The notes under the pieces were generated by a model that worked only from the letters and a program-made list of their open reading frames with translations, ran no database searches and had not been told where the DNA came from. Both the position numbers and the translations under genes were made by a program. Below, one piece after another: positions 8,974-17,027 of a DNA stretch of 50,831 bases (positions within the stretch are counted from its first letter, which is position 1; the number at the start of each line of letters is the position of its first letter). Origin of the DNA: Sandaracinaceae bacterium (GTDB taxonomy: Bacteria > Myxococcota_A > Polyangia > Polyangiales > Sandaracinaceae); the NCBI GenBank assembly GCA_019637095.1, contig JAHBWG010000072.1, positions 1 through 50,831 of the forward strand. The letters are read 5' to 3'.

Positions 8974-9656
8974 TCGTCGACGTGGTGATCCCGGCCCTCG
9001 ACGAGGAGGCGGCGCTGCCGCGCGTGATCGCGGCGATCCCGCGCGCACGCGTCCGCCGCGTGGTCGTGGCGGACAACGGCTCGCGCGACCGGACGGCGGA
9101 GGTCGCCCGCGCGGCCGGCGCGGAGGTGGTGCACGAGCCCGCGCGCGGCTACGGCGCGGCGTGCCTCGCGGGGCTCGCGCACCTGCGCCGCACCGGGCCG
9201 CCGGAGATCGTCGTGTTCCTCGACGGCGACGGAAGCGATTACCCCGAGGAGCTGCCCGCGCTGCTCGCGCCGATCGAGGCGGGCCGCGCGGCGCTCGTGA
9301 TCGGCTCGCGCGCCGCCGGCCGCGCCGCGCGCGGCTCGCTCACGGTGCAGCAGCGCGTGGGCAACGCGATCGCGTGCGTCGCGCTGCGCCGCCTCTACCG
9401 CGTGCGCTACACCGACCTCGGGCCGTTCCGCGCGATCCGCTGGGACGCGCTCGAGCGGCTCGGCATGCGCGATCGCGACTACGGCTGGACCGTCGAGATG
9501 CAGGTGCGCGCCGCGCGCCGCGGGCTGCCGTACGAGGAGGTGCCGGTCTCGTATCGCCCGCGGATCGGCGCGTCCAAGATCAGCGGGACGATCCGCGGGA
9601 CGCTCGGCGCGTCGACGAAGATCCTGTGGACGCTGGGGCGCCATGCGCGCGGGTGA
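8970..9656 (+). CDS. Family 2 glycosyltransferase (DPM1-like)
   Basis: A 228-residue GT-A glycosyltransferase. It starts VIPALDEEAALP, has VVADNGSRDRT and the metal-binding FLDGDGSDYPEE (Asp85, Asp87), and later YTDLGPFRAIR as in dolichyl- or polyprenyl-phosphate sugar synthases. There are no membrane helices, so it acts at the cytoplasmic face. GTG at 8970 overlaps the preceding stop (GTGA). Its end overlaps the DUF2064 gene by 14 bases. GT2 plus DUF2064 is a recurring pair (the TIGR04283/TIGR04282 type), annotated elsewhere in arsenosugar-type pathways; whether that applies here is not shown. Confidence 0.9.
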   Translation: MIVDVVIPALDEEAALPRVIAAIPRARVRRVVVADNGSRDRTAEVARAAGAEVVHEPARGYGAACLAGLAHLRRTGPPEIVVFLDGDGSDYPEELPALLAPIEAGRAALVIGSRAAGRAARGSLTVQQRVGNAIACVALRRLYRVRYTDLGPFRAIRWDALERLGMRDRDYGWTVEMQVRAARRGLPYEEVPVSYRPRIGASKISGTIRGTLGASTKILWTLGRHARG

Positions 9657-10290
9657 GGCGCCGCTCCTCGTGTTCGGCCGCGCGCCGCGGCCGGGGACGA
9701 CCAAGACGCGGCTGATCGGCGCGCTCGGCGCCGCGGGCGCGGCGCAGCTCTCCGCGGCGTTCCTCGCCGACGTGCTCGCGACGAGCGCGCGGGTCGCGCC
9801 GGCCGTCGAGCTCTGGTGCCCGCCCGAGGACGTCGAGGAGATGGAGGGCGCGCGCCCGCAGCGCGGCGACGATCTGGGCGCACGGATGACGCACGCGCTC
9901 GCCGACGCGCTCTCTCGCGCGCCCGCGGCGCTCTTGATCGGGAGCGACGTGCCGACCCTGCCGGCCTCGCACCTCGCCGCGGCGCTCGACGCGCTCGCGC
10001 GCCACGACGTGGTGCTCGGGCCGTCGGCGGACGGCGGGTTCTACCTGATCGGCGCGCGCGGCGAGGTCCCCGATCTCGGCGGGCCGATCCGGTGGTCGAG
10101 CCGCCACGCGCTCGACGACGTGCGCGCGCGGCTGCGCGGCCTGCGCGTCGGGCTGGCGCGTCCCTGGTACGACGTCGACACGGAAGAGGACTTGCGCCTC
10201 CTGCGCGCGCACCTCGCGCTCGACCCCCGGGCGGCGCCGCGCTCTGCCGCCACCTTGGCCGATTTTGACCGCATGCGGCGGGCAACGTAG
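9643..10290 (+). CDS. DUF2064 / TIGR04282-type nucleotidyltransferase-like glycosyltransferase
   Basis: A 215-residue GT-A-fold protein of the DUF2064 family. It begins LLVFGRAPRPGTTKTRL, the family's nucleotide-binding loop, and continues with LIGSDVPTLP (metal-binding Asp) and GPSADGGFYLIG. The substrate is not established for most members. Its ATG lies inside the GT2 gene, so the two are almost certainly co-translated and probably act in one pathway. The last codons overlap the predicted -10 element of the CRP-like regulator. Confidence 0.88.
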   Translation: MRAGEAPLLVFGRAPRPGTTKTRLIGALGAAGAAQLSAAFLADVLATSARVAPAVELWCPPEDVEEMEGARPQRGDDLGARMTHALADALSRAPAALLIGSDVPTLPASHLAAALDALARHDVVLGPSADGGFYLIGARGEVPDLGGPIRWSSRHALDDVRARLRGLRVGLARPWYDVDTEEDLRLLRAHLALDPRAAPRSAATLADFDRMRRAT

Positions 10291-10293
10291 GCT
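10265..10293 (+). promoter_or_regulatory. Putative sigma-70 promoter of the CRP-like gene
   Basis: TTGACC at 10265-10270 and TAGGCT at 10288-10293 are 17 bases apart and predict a start about 10 bases before the ATG at 10311. The -35 matches consensus at five of six positions; the -10 is weak. It lies in the last codons of the DUF2064 gene. Confidence 0.4.
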
Positions 10294-10310
10294 GTGTCCT
10301 TCGCGCACCC

Positions 10311-10964
10311 ATGGAACGAAGCGATCAGCTCTTCGCCCGATTCGGTCGGACCTGTGCGCCGGGGGAGGTCCTCTTCCGCGAGGGCGAGCCCGGCGATCTG
10401 ATGTTCGTCCTGCAGTCGGGCAGCGTGCGCATCACCAAGACCGTCAAGGGCGAGGAGAAGACGCTCGCCGTGCTCGGGCCGGGCGAGTTCTTCGGCGAGA
10501 TGGCGATCCTGAACGACAAGCCCCGCACGGCGACCGCGACGGTCGAGGAGCCGACGAAGGTGCTCGTGCTCGGCGCGCGCACGTTCGAGCAGATGGTGGT
10601 GAGCAACGCGGAGATCGCGGTGCGTCTCATCAAGCGGCTCTCGCGGCGCCTCGACTCGGCGAACGAGCTCATCGAGGTGCTGATGCACCGCGACCCGAAG
10701 GCGCGGGTGATCCTCGGGCTGAGCCGCGAGGCGCAGTACAACGGGCGCCCGCAGGCGGACGGCTCGGTGCGCGTGCCGCTCGGGGTCGAGGAGCTCGCCG
10801 AGCAGGTCGGGCTCGACCTCCCGAAGACACAGGAAGTGGTCAAGCGGCTGACCCGGCTCGGCATCGCCCGCCCCGAGGGGGACGCGCTGATCGTGACCGA
10901 CGTGGCGCGCCTCGAGGAGTTCTACGAGTTCCTCGAGATGCGCGAGAGGTTCGGGGACGCCTGA
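10311..10964 (+). CDS. CRP/FNR family cyclic-nucleotide-responsive regulator
   Basis: A 217-residue transcription regulator with an N-terminal cyclic-nucleotide-binding domain (15-110), a long dimerisation helix and a C-terminal winged helix (about 158-205, LAEQVGLDLPKTQEVVKRL). The phosphate-binding cassette FFGEMAILNDKPRTATA (60-76) keeps the Gly-Glu and the Arg-Thr (72-73) that contact cyclic nucleotide in true cAMP binders, so a real ligand is expected. Its stop overlaps by one base the start of a cyclic-nucleotide phosphodiesterase gene, which would lower its own ligand. Confidence 0.92.
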   Translation: MERSDQLFARFGRTCAPGEVLFREGEPGDLMFVLQSGSVRITKTVKGEEKTLAVLGPGEFFGEMAILNDKPRTATATVEEPTKVLVLGARTFEQMVVSNAEIAVRLIKRLSRRLDSANELIEVLMHRDPKARVILGLSREAQYNGRPQADGSVRVPLGVEELAEQVGLDLPKTQEVVKRLTRLGIARPEGDALIVTDVARLEEFYEFLEMRERFGDA

Positions 10965-11734
10965 TGGAGCTGTCGATCCTCGGCTGCCACGGCGGCGAGT
11001 CGTCCAAGCACAAGACGTCGAGCTTCCTCGTCGACGGCGTCATCGCGCTCGACGCGGGCGCGATCACCAGCATGCTCTCGCTCGAGGACCAGCGCGCCGT
11101 GCGTTCGGTCCTCGTGAGCCACGCGCACCTCGACCACGTGAAGGACCTCGCGGCGCTCGCGGACAACCGATGCCAGCAGGGCGGCCCGACGCTGCGCGTG
11201 TTCGGCGTGCCCGCCACCATCGCGATCTTGCGCGAGCACTTCTTCAACGACCTCGTCTGGCCGGACTTCACGCGGATCGCGACGCCGGTGGGCCCGACCG
11301 TGGAGCTCGTCACCGTCGAGCCCGAGGCGACGTTCGCGGTCGCCGACGGCTACGAGGCGCGCGCGGTGCTCGTGCATCACACGATCGACACGTGCGCGTT
11401 CGTCGTCGACACGCCGGCGGGCGCGATCGCCTACAGCGGCGACACCGGCCCGACGGATCGCTTCTGGGAGGTGCTCTCGGGCGCGGCCGACCTGCGCGCG
11501 CTCTTGATGGAGGTCTCGTTCCCGGACGAGCACCACGCGCTCGCGAAGGCGTCCGGTCATCACACGCCCGAGACGCTCGCCGTCGACCTCGACAAGCTCC
11601 ACGACCAGAACGGCGTGCCGACGCTGCTCTACCACATCAAGCCGGTGTTCGAGGCGGCGGTGGAGAAGCAGCTCGCGCGGATCCGCGGGCGCAACATGGA
11701 GATCTGCCGGCTCGGAGAGCAGTTCATCCTGTGA
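10964..11734 (+). CDS. Class II-type 3',5'-cyclic-nucleotide phosphodiesterase (metallo-beta-lactamase fold)
   Basis: A 256-residue MBL-fold hydrolase without signal peptide. The motif SHAHLDH (His53, His55, Asp57, His58) is the class II cAMP phosphodiesterase signature. Further metal ligands are expected in YSGDTGPTDRF (Asp) and the His-rich VHHTID and KASGHHTPE segments. Predicted to hydrolyse cAMP or cGMP in the cytoplasm. The residue after the motif is Asp (HVKD) where the PROSITE pattern expects Gly or Ser, so ligand preference may differ. ATG at 10964 overlaps the regulator's stop (TGATG), coupling the two. Confidence 0.88.
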   Translation: MELSILGCHGGESSKHKTSSFLVDGVIALDAGAITSMLSLEDQRAVRSVLVSHAHLDHVKDLAALADNRCQQGGPTLRVFGVPATIAILREHFFNDLVWPDFTRIATPVGPTVELVTVEPEATFAVADGYEARAVLVHHTIDTCAFVVDTPAGAIAYSGDTGPTDRFWEVLSGAADLRALLMEVSFPDEHHALAKASGHHTPETLAVDLDKLHDQNGVPTLLYHIKPVFEAAVEKQLARIRGRNMEICRLGEQFIL

Positions 11735-11748
11735 GCGTTCCGCCGGAG

Positions 11749-11763
11749 CCACCCTGACGGTGG
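11749..11763 (+). terminator. Small stem-loop after the phosphodiesterase gene
   Basis: CCACC and GGTGG pair around a 5-base loop 15 bases after the stop. There is no T-tract, so termination is uncertain. Confidence 0.25.
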
Positions 11764-11843
11764 TGTCGCGGTCTTCGCGGAAAACTTGCCCTCGGATCGC
11801 ACCTCGGGCCAAGCCTCGGGCCGAGGTGGCGTCGAAGGTGCGT

Positions 11844-11858
11844 TGGACCGAGCGTTGC
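11844..11858 (+). promoter_or_regulatory. Sigma-54 -24/-12 promoter of the TPR-like gene
   Basis: TGGACCGAGCGTTGC followed by A fits xGGxxCG-N4-TTGC(A/T) with exact GG-to-GC spacing. The predicted transcription start near 11870 leaves a leader of about 34 bases to the ATG at 11904. It matches five other sites in the window. Confidence 0.65.
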
Positions 11859-11903
11859 ACGGTCCAGCCCGAGAGGCGCCCTCACACGACGGGGGGGTGG
11901 ACG

Positions 11904-12200
11904 ATGATGCATCGAGACGACACGAGAGAGGACGTGCTGAAGCGGCGCGCCCGGCGCTTCGCGAAGCAAGGCGACTTTCGTCGTGCAGCCGTCGCGCTCC
12001 GCGAGCACGCCGCGATCACCGGCGACGCCGCGTCCTATGTCGCGCTCGGCGACATGCTCCGGCGCGCGCGCCGCGTGCCCGACGCGATCAGCGCGCTCAA
12101 GCAGGGCATGTACCTCCACCGCCGGTGCGGCGCGTCCGGGCGCGCTCAGACGGTCGCGCGGATGATCATCGCGCTCGACCCGTGGCAGCGCGCGAGCTGA
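11904..12200 (+). CDS. Small TPR-like helical protein
   Basis: A 98-residue cytoplasmic protein that is almost all helix. Two TPR-like helical pairs are visible: FAKQGDFRRAAVALREHAA and ALGDMLRRARRVPDAISALKQG. TPR units mediate protein contacts; the partner is unknown. Two consecutive ATG codons (11904 and 11907) follow a G-rich Shine-Dalgarno tract at 11891-11900. A sigma-54 element lies 46 bases upstream of the start codon. It converges with the zinc-ribbon gene 10 bases downstream. Confidence 0.72.
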   Translation: MMHRDDTREDVLKRRARRFAKQGDFRRAAVALREHAAITGDAASYVALGDMLRRARRVPDAISALKQGMYLHRRCGASGRAQTVARMIIALDPWQRAS

Positions 12201-12210
12201 AGCCCGAGCC

Positions 12211-12549
12211 TCAATCCTCGGGGGCGCCGCCGTAGAGCGGGACACCGCCACCCCCGTCGTCCGGCGGGATCCCGTAGGGCGGCGCGATCGCGCCGGCGTC
12301 GAACCCGGCGTCGACGCCGGCGTCGGTCGGCGTCGGGCCCGCGTCGTCCGTCGGCCCGTGCGACTCGCCGCACGCGCCGAGGCCGGCCGAAGCGACGGCG
12401 GCGCCGAACGCGAAGAGCGCGGCGCGCCCGAGCCGCGCGGTCGGCGAGGGGCGCGGCGGCGCCCCCGCGAAGGCGGCGCCGCAGAACGGGCACGCCTCGT
12501 CGTCCGCGCGGACGTGGCGGCCACAGCCGGTGCAGGGGGCGAAGTGCAT
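12211..12549 (-). CDS. Small zinc-ribbon membrane protein
   Basis: A 112-residue protein with an N-terminal zinc ribbon (Cys6-x2-Cys9 and Cys20-x2-Cys23, in CTGCG and CPFCG), one membrane segment at about 41-58 and an exported Asp/Ala/Gly/Pro-rich tail (PTDAGVDAGFDAGA). A cysteine just after the membrane segment (GACGES) resembles a lipobox but follows a cytoplasmic domain. No function is known for this layout; I infer an envelope-associated accessory protein. The DAG-rich tail matches the lipoprotein linkers of neighbouring genes. Confidence 0.75.
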   Translation of the reverse strand: MHFAPCTGCGRHVRADDEACPFCGAAFAGAPPRPSPTARLGRAALFAFGAAVASAGLGACGESHGPTDDAGPTPTDAGVDAGFDAGAIAPPYGIPPDDGGGGVPLYGGAPED

Positions 12550-12597
12550 CGCGAGACAGCGTAGCGGACGCCCGACCCCGGAGGAAGGCGCGTCCCG

Positions 12598-13983
12598 TCA
12601 GCGGCCCTGCAGGACCTCCATCGCGTCGCCGTGCGCGGAGCGGATCACCGCGGCCGGTGGGCGCGGGCTCGGAGCCTCGGAGGACTCCGCGTCGTAGCTC
12701 GGGCTCGGCGCCGCGCTCATCGCCGGCAAGGCGCGGCTGAGCGAGCGCATCTGGTCGGCCTGCGCCCGCAGCGCGTCGTCGCTGCGCGCCTCGGCCTCGG
12801 CGCGGGCGCGCGCCTCGGCGAGCGCGAGCGCGCGGCGCGCCGCCTCGATGTCGCCCTCGCGCGCCACCTCGATCGCCGAGATCGTGGTCGCCGCCGCGAG
12901 CATGCGCGCCGCCGCGCTCTCGACGTCGCGGTTGCGCGACGCCTCGATCTCCGCGTCGTCGGCGCTCGCGCGCGCCCCGAGGTACGCGCGCCGCTCGAGC
13001 TGGCCGGCGTTGGCCACCGCGTCTTCGAAGCGCAGCACGGCGTCGAGCAGCTCGACCGCGGCGCCGGGCCGGCGCGGGCTCGCTTGCATCCGCACGATCA
13101 CGTCGCGCTCCTCGCCCTCCGACAGGTCGCCGAGGGTCACCATGACGTGCCCGTTCGAGAGCGGCGTGATCTGTTGCCCGACGACGCCGTCGATGTGGAC
13201 GCCCGGCCCGGGGCGCAGCTCCATTTGCAGGTTGCGCGCGAGCAGCCGCTCGAAGCGCAGCACCTCGTTCGCGAACACGCCCGCGACCATCGAGGACTCC
13301 TCGACGAAGTGGAAGCGACCGCCCGAGCGCTGCGCGACGTGCGCGAGCAGCGTCTCGTCGAAGTCGAGCCCGAGCCCGAGCGCGGTGATGCGGATCCCGC
13401 GCTCGCCCGCCGCCTGTGCGAGCGGGAGCACCGGCGACGCGTCGTTGGGGACGCCGTCGCTCAGGAGCACGAGGCGGTTGATGCCCTCGGGCTCGAAGTG
13501 CCGCACGACCTCCTCGAGCCCGGCGCGCAGGCCACCGCCGAGGTCCGTCGTGCCGCGCGCCTGCATCCGGCCGATGCGTGTGCGCAGCTCGCCGAGGTCC
13601 GCGCCCTCGAGGCGCGTCGACTCGAGCAGGACCTCCGTCTCCGAGTGGAACGCGATCACCGCGAGCCGGTCCTCGGGCCGCAGCGTGTCGAGCAGCGAGA
13701 GGCTCGCCGCGCGCGCGTCGGCGATCGGCGCGCCCTCCATCGAGCCCGACGTGTCGACCACGAGGGCGAGGTTGATCGGCGGCCGCGGCGCGTTCTGGAG
13801 CGCCGTCGTGCGCACGCGCAGGCGCGTCACGACCTCCGTCGTCGCCTCGGCGCTCACGAGCCCGTTGCCGAGCTCCGCCTCGAGCAGGACCACCTCGGGG
13901 TCGCGGGCCTCGCCCGCCGTCCCCACACCACCACAAGCGCACGCGCCCAGCGCGAGCCAGAGCCAAGTCGACGTCCGTCGCAT
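12598..13983 (-). CDS. VWA domain lipoprotein
   Basis: A 461-residue predicted lipoprotein. ATG at 13983 follows an excellent ribosome site (GAAGGGAG, 13990-13997) and gives a lipobox LGAC (Cys15). The von Willebrand A domain (about 70-250) has a complete MIDAS: DTSGSM (Asp77, Ser79, Ser81), Thr in RGTTDLGGG (145-146) and LLSDG (Asp176), so it should bind a metal ion and a protein partner. A beta-rich part follows, then a long Ala/Arg/Glu helix (about 375-425) likely to be coiled coil. No MoxR ATPase is adjacent. Confidence 0.88.
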   Translation of the reverse strand: MRRTSTWLWLALGACACGGVGTAGEARDPEVVLLEAELGNGLVSAEATTEVVTRLRVRTTALQNAPRPPINLALVVDTSGSMEGAPIADARAASLSLLDTLRPEDRLAVIAFHSETEVLLESTRLEGADLGELRTRIGRMQARGTTDLGGGLRAGLEEVVRHFEPEGINRLVLLSDGVPNDASPVLPLAQAAGERGIRITALGLGLDFDETLLAHVAQRSGGRFHFVEESSMVAGVFANEVLRFERLLARNLQMELRPGPGVHIDGVVGQQITPLSNGHVMVTLGDLSEGEERDVIVRMQASPRRPGAAVELLDAVLRFEDAVANAGQLERRAYLGARASADDAEIEASRNRDVESAAARMLAAATTISAIEVAREGDIEAARRALALAEARARAEAEARSDDALRAQADQMRSLSRALPAMSAAPSPSYDAESSEAPSPRPPAAVIRSAHGDAMEVLQGR

Positions 13984-14302
13984 CGCATCTCCCTTCGCGA
14001 GTGCCGGGGTTCGACGCGCGAGGGCGGCCGACGATCTTCGATGATCTTCGAACGCGCGCGGGATTCGAGAAAGACGAGAGCGGCGACGGGCTCGCGCCCG
14101 CGCCGCTCTCCACTCGGAACCACTCGGAGGGGGCGTCAGCTCGTGAGGCTCACCTCCCGCCGCTGATCCCGAGCGTGGATACACGAACCGTAGGTGCTGT
14201 CAGATATCACGTAGCGATCCTCCTCCGACGGAGCCGGCGTCCCGGGGCGTCTGTCCGTGTCGACGGGCCAGCCCTCACCAGGACGTTCCAAGGGGGGAGC
14301 GG

Positions 14303-14320
14303 CCGGCACCAGTGCCGGCG
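14303..14320. repeat. Perfect 8-bp inverted repeat
   Basis: GCCGGCAC and GTGCCGGC flank a CA dinucleotide. With so short a loop it may be a dimeric operator rather than an RNA hairpin. It lies in the divergent VWA/YceI region. Confidence 0.45.
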
Positions 14321-14456
14321 CTCGCGTCGAGAGCGGCGCGATCCCCGAAGGAATTCACACCATCGTGGGGTAGCGATCCCATCTGCCGCTCGTCGGGGGC
14401 AGGATAACATGCGGATCGCGGCGCACCGCTCACGCTGCGCAAAAAGCGGACTGAGG

Positions 14457-14478
14457 CGCGGGGTCCGGAGACCCCGCG
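14457..14478. repeat. Stem-loop with 9-bp stem and CGGA loop
   Basis: CGCGGGGTC pairs with GACCCCGCG. No T-run follows on either strand, so a classical terminator is unlikely; a structured leader or operator is possible. Confidence 0.45.
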
Positions 14479-14530
14479 TCACGCGTAAATCACTGGAAAC
14501 ACTAGGAATATCGCGATTCGACGCCGATCG

Positions 14531-14579
14531 GCGGGGCATCGGCTGGACGGATCCGTCCCGGCGTTCGATGATGCCCCGC
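14531..14579 (+). promoter_or_regulatory. Nested leader hairpin covering the YceI translation start
   Basis: GCGGGGCATC (14531-14540) pairs with GATGCCCCGC (14570-14579), and a 14-base perfect palindrome, GGACGGATCCGTCC (14545-14558), lies in the loop. The 3' arm ends one base before the ATG at 14581, where a ribosome site would be. The structure could therefore block initiation until opened. Confidence 0.5.
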
Positions 14580-14580
14580 G

Positions 14581-15078
14581 ATGCCGAGCTACGACGCCAC
14601 GAGCGCCCGCTGCGCCGTCTTCACGTTCAAGGAGGGCCTCTTGAGCGCGGTCGCGCACGACCTCGAGCTCGAGGTCGGCCGCTTCACGGTCGAGGTCTCC
14701 GACGACGGCGCGTCGATCCGCGCGCGCTTCGAGGCGGGCTCGCTGCGCGTGGTCGAGCCGATCGTCGATGGGCGCCGCGCGCCGGGCACCCTGAGCGACA
14801 AGGACAAGCGCAAGATCGAGGAGAACCTGCGCGACGACGTGCTCCACGCCAAGCGCCACCCCGAGATCGTGTTCGAGTCGACCGAGGTGACCGACACGCG
14901 CGTGGTCGGCCGGCTGACGATGAACGGCGCCACCCGCGAGGTCCGCTGCACCCGCGACGGCGAGCGGGCGAGCGCGACGCTCCACCAGCCGGACTGGGGC
15001 ATCAAGCCCTACTCGGCGATGCTCGGCACGCTCAAGATCAAGCCCGACGTCCGCGTCGAGCTCGCGCTCACACGTTGA
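14581..15078 (+). CDS. YceI family protein
   Basis: A 165-residue YceI-like protein, a lipocalin-like barrel that binds isoprenoid or other amphipathic ligands. Typical elements are [19 protein letters not shown] at the start (family pattern xHxLxG), [20 protein letters not shown] and the closing [15 protein letters not shown]. No signal peptide is present, unlike periplasmic YceI, so it is predicted cytoplasmic. No Shine-Dalgarno sequence is visible, and a long-range stem ends just before the start codon. It converges with ychF, overlapping by 11 bases. Confidence 0.82.
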   Translation: MPSYDATSARCAVFTFKEGLLSAVAHDLELEVGRFTVEVSDDGASIRARFEAGSLRVVEPIVDGRRAPGTLSDKDKRKIEENLRDDVLHAKRHPEIVFESTEVTDTRVVGRLTMNGATREVRCTRDGERASATLHQPDWGIKPYSAMLGTLKIKPDVRVELALTR

Positions 15079-16177
15079 AGCGGAAGTGCATCACGTCGCC
15101 GTCGCGCACGACGTACTCCTTGCCTTCGATCCCGAGCTTGCCGGCCGCCTTCACCGCCGCCTCCGAGCGCAGCGTGACGAGGTCCTGCCAGAAGATCACC
15201 TCGGCGCGGATGAAGCCGCGCTCGAAGTCGCTGTGGATCTTGCCGGCCGCCTGCGGCGCCTTCGTGCCGCGCATGATCGTCCAGGCGTGCACCTCGGGAT
15301 CGCCCGCGGTGAAGAACGTGATCAGGTCGAGCACCTCGTAGCCGGTGCGGATCACCTGGTGCAGCCCTGGCTCCTCGAGCCCGACCGACGCGAGGAACTC
15401 GCCGCGCTCCTCCTCGGGGAGCTGCATGATCTCGGCCTCGATCTTCGCGCTGATCACGACGACGGGCGCGCCGACCGCCTGCGCGCGCGCGCGCACGGCG
15501 CCGACGTTCGCGTCCGTGTCGAGCGCGCCGAGCTGCTCCTCGGAGACGTTGCAGACGTAGAAGAGCGGCTTGTCCGTCAACAGGAAGAGCTCGCGCAGGA
15601 TCGCGCGCTCGTCCTCGTCGAGGGCGTCGCGCGGGAAGGCGGCGGCGAGCGCGCCGCCGTCGAGGTGGCGCACGAGCCGCTCGCACAGCTCGGCCGCCTT
15701 CTTCTCGATCGGGTTGGGCCCCTTGGACGCGCGCCGCGCGCGGTCGAGCCGCTTCTCGGTCGTCTCGAGGTCCTTGAGCACGAGCTCGGTCTCGATCGTC
15801 TCGATGTCGGCGATCGGGTCCACGCGGTGATCGACGTGGACGATGTTGTCGTCCTCGAAGCAGCGCACGACGTGCGCGATCGCGTGGGCCTCGCGGATGT
15901 TCGCGAGGAAGGCGTTGCCGCGCCCCTCGCCCTTGGAGGCGCCGCGGACCAGCCCGGCGATGTCGACGAAGTCGACGGTGGCCGGGACGACCTTCGCCGG
16001 AGAGAACAGGGCGACGAGCGCGTCGAAGCGCGGATCCGGCACCGGAACGACCCCGACGTTGGGCTCGATGGTGCAGAACGCGTAGTTCGCCGCTTCCGCC
16101 TGTTTCTTGGACAACGCGTTGAAGAGCGTGGACTTCCCGACGTTGGGGAGCCCCACGATGCCGACCGACAGCGCCAT
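15068..16177 (-). CDS. ychF: Redox-regulated ATPase YchF
   Basis: A 369-residue Obg-family P-loop NTPase. The P-loop GLPNVGKST is at 9-17, the switch region is [14 protein letters not shown], and the G4 position reads NVSE instead of NKxD, which explains YchF's ATP preference. The C-terminal TGS domain contains [16 protein letters not shown]. YchF binds ribosomes and is implicated in translation initiation and stress responses. I start at the ATG at 16177 ([11 protein letters not shown]), as in most homologues; an ATG 12 bases upstream is possible. Ordinary housekeeping gene. Confidence 0.95.
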   Translation of the reverse strand: MALSVGIVGLPNVGKSTLFNALSKKQAEAANYAFCTIEPNVGVVPVPDPRFDALVALFSPAKVVPATVDFVDIAGLVRGASKGEGRGNAFLANIREAHAIAHVVRCFEDDNIVHVDHRVDPIADIETIETELVLKDLETTEKRLDRARRASKGPNPIEKKAAELCERLVRHLDGGALAAAFPRDALDEDERAILRELFLLTDKPLFYVCNVSEEQLGALDTDANVGAVRARAQAVGAPVVVISAKIEAEIMQLPEEERGEFLASVGLEEPGLHQVIRTGYEVLDLITFFTAGDPEVHAWTIMRGTKAPQAAGKIHSDFERGFIRAEVIFWQDLVTLRSEAAVKAAGKLGIEGKEYVVRDGDVMHFRFNV

Positions 16178-16214
16178 GCGCGCCCCCATAGCACGGCCGG
16201 CGCTTCTTGCCCCC

Positions 16215-16232
16215 GTGACACGATTCGGTCAC
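16215..16232. repeat. Inverted repeat between ychF and the response regulator
   Basis: GTGAC and GTCAC are separated by 8 bases, 40 bases upstream of the response-regulator ATG. A regulator binding site is possible. It does not fit the CRP consensus because the half-site spacing is wrong. Confidence 0.3.
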
Positions 16233-16271
16233 AACGCCGTTGCCGAGGCGGGTGATCCTCCGGCACCACGA

Positions 16272-16958
16272 ATGTCCGAGCGAATCCTCATCGTCGACGA
16301 CGAGCCCGACCTCGTCGAGCTCCTCGAGTACAACCTCCGTCAGTCTGGCTACACCGTGACGACGGCGCGCGATGGGGCCTCGGCTTTCGCGGAGGTGCGG
16401 CGCCAGCCGCCCGATCTGATCCTGCTCGATCTCATGCTGCCCGACGTGTCGGGCACCGAGGTCTGCCGCCGGCTGAAGAAGGACGCCTCGACCGAGGGCA
16501 TCCCGGTCCTGATGATCACGGCGCGGAGCGAGGAGATCGACCGGGTGGTCGGGTTCGAGCTCGGTGCCGACGACTACATCACCAAGCCGTTCAGCCCGCG
16601 CGAGGTGGTGCTGCGGGTGCAAGCCGTCCTGCGCCGCGCGCGGCCGCGTCACGAGTCGAGCGAAGACCGGATGGTGTTCGGCACGCTCGAGATCGACGTC
16701 CCGCGTCACCGGGTGCTCGTCGACGACGAGGAGGTCCCGCTGACCGCGCTCGAGTTCAAGCTCCTCTACGATCTCGCCTCGCGCCGCGGGCGGGTACAGA
16801 GCCGCGACGCGCTGCTCGAGCGCGTGTGGGGTTACGCGCCGGGGATCGAGACGCGCACGGTGGACACGCACGTGAAGCGCCTGCGCGAGAAGCTCGGCAG
16901 CGCGCGCGACACGATCGAGACGGTGCGCGGCGTCGGCTACCGCATGCGCGACGCTTGA
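16272..16958 (+). CDS. OmpR/PhoB-type response regulator
   Basis: A 228-residue two-component regulator. The receiver domain has acidic DDE (9-11), phospho-acceptor Asp53 (LLDLMLPD), Thr83 (MITARSE) and Lys105 (ITKPFSP). The C-terminal winged helix has [19 protein letters not shown] and [13 protein letters not shown], closest to PhoB. All phosphorylation residues are intact. No histidine kinase is adjacent: ychF lies upstream on the other strand and a serine/threonine kinase follows 69 bases downstream. ATG at 16272 gives the usual start just before the first receiver strand. Confidence 0.92.
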   Translation: MSERILIVDDEPDLVELLEYNLRQSGYTVTTARDGASAFAEVRRQPPDLILLDLMLPDVSGTEVCRRLKKDASTEGIPVLMITARSEEIDRVVGFELGADDYITKPFSPREVVLRVQAVLRRARPRHESSEDRMVFGTLEIDVPRHRVLVDDEEVPLTALEFKLLYDLASRRGRVQSRDALLERVWGYAPGIETRTVDTHVKRLREKLGSARDTIETVRGVGYRMRDA

Positions 16959-17027
16959 GGCCCTGCCCGGGCCCGTCCCGCACGGCAGGCGACGCGGGGC
17001 GGCGCGCGAGCTACCCTTTCGTCAGCG

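Larger units (their letters stand above)
13984..14580. other. Long intergenic region with several inverted repeats
   Basis: About 600 bases between the divergent VWA and YceI genes with no convincing coding potential. It contains a direct repeat of GATCTTCGA near 14033-14052, two perfect hairpins (14303-14320 and 14457-14478), an A/T-richer stretch (14481-14520) that could hold a promoter, and a nested stem ending at the YceI start codon. Confidence 0.5.

Noticed and set aside
14207-14539. A 110-codon minus-strand frame in the VWA/YceI gap
   Set aside because: Arg-rich, no ribosome site, no domain, and it overlaps several palindromes; non-coding is more likely.
16190-16214. Sigma-54 promoter before the response regulator (TTGC near 16207)
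   Set aside because: The upstream GG is two bases out of the required -24 position.
16215-16232. CRP binding site
   Set aside because: GTGA and TCAC are 10 bases apart rather than the 6 of TGTGA-N6-TCACA, so it is kept only as an unassigned inverted repeat.
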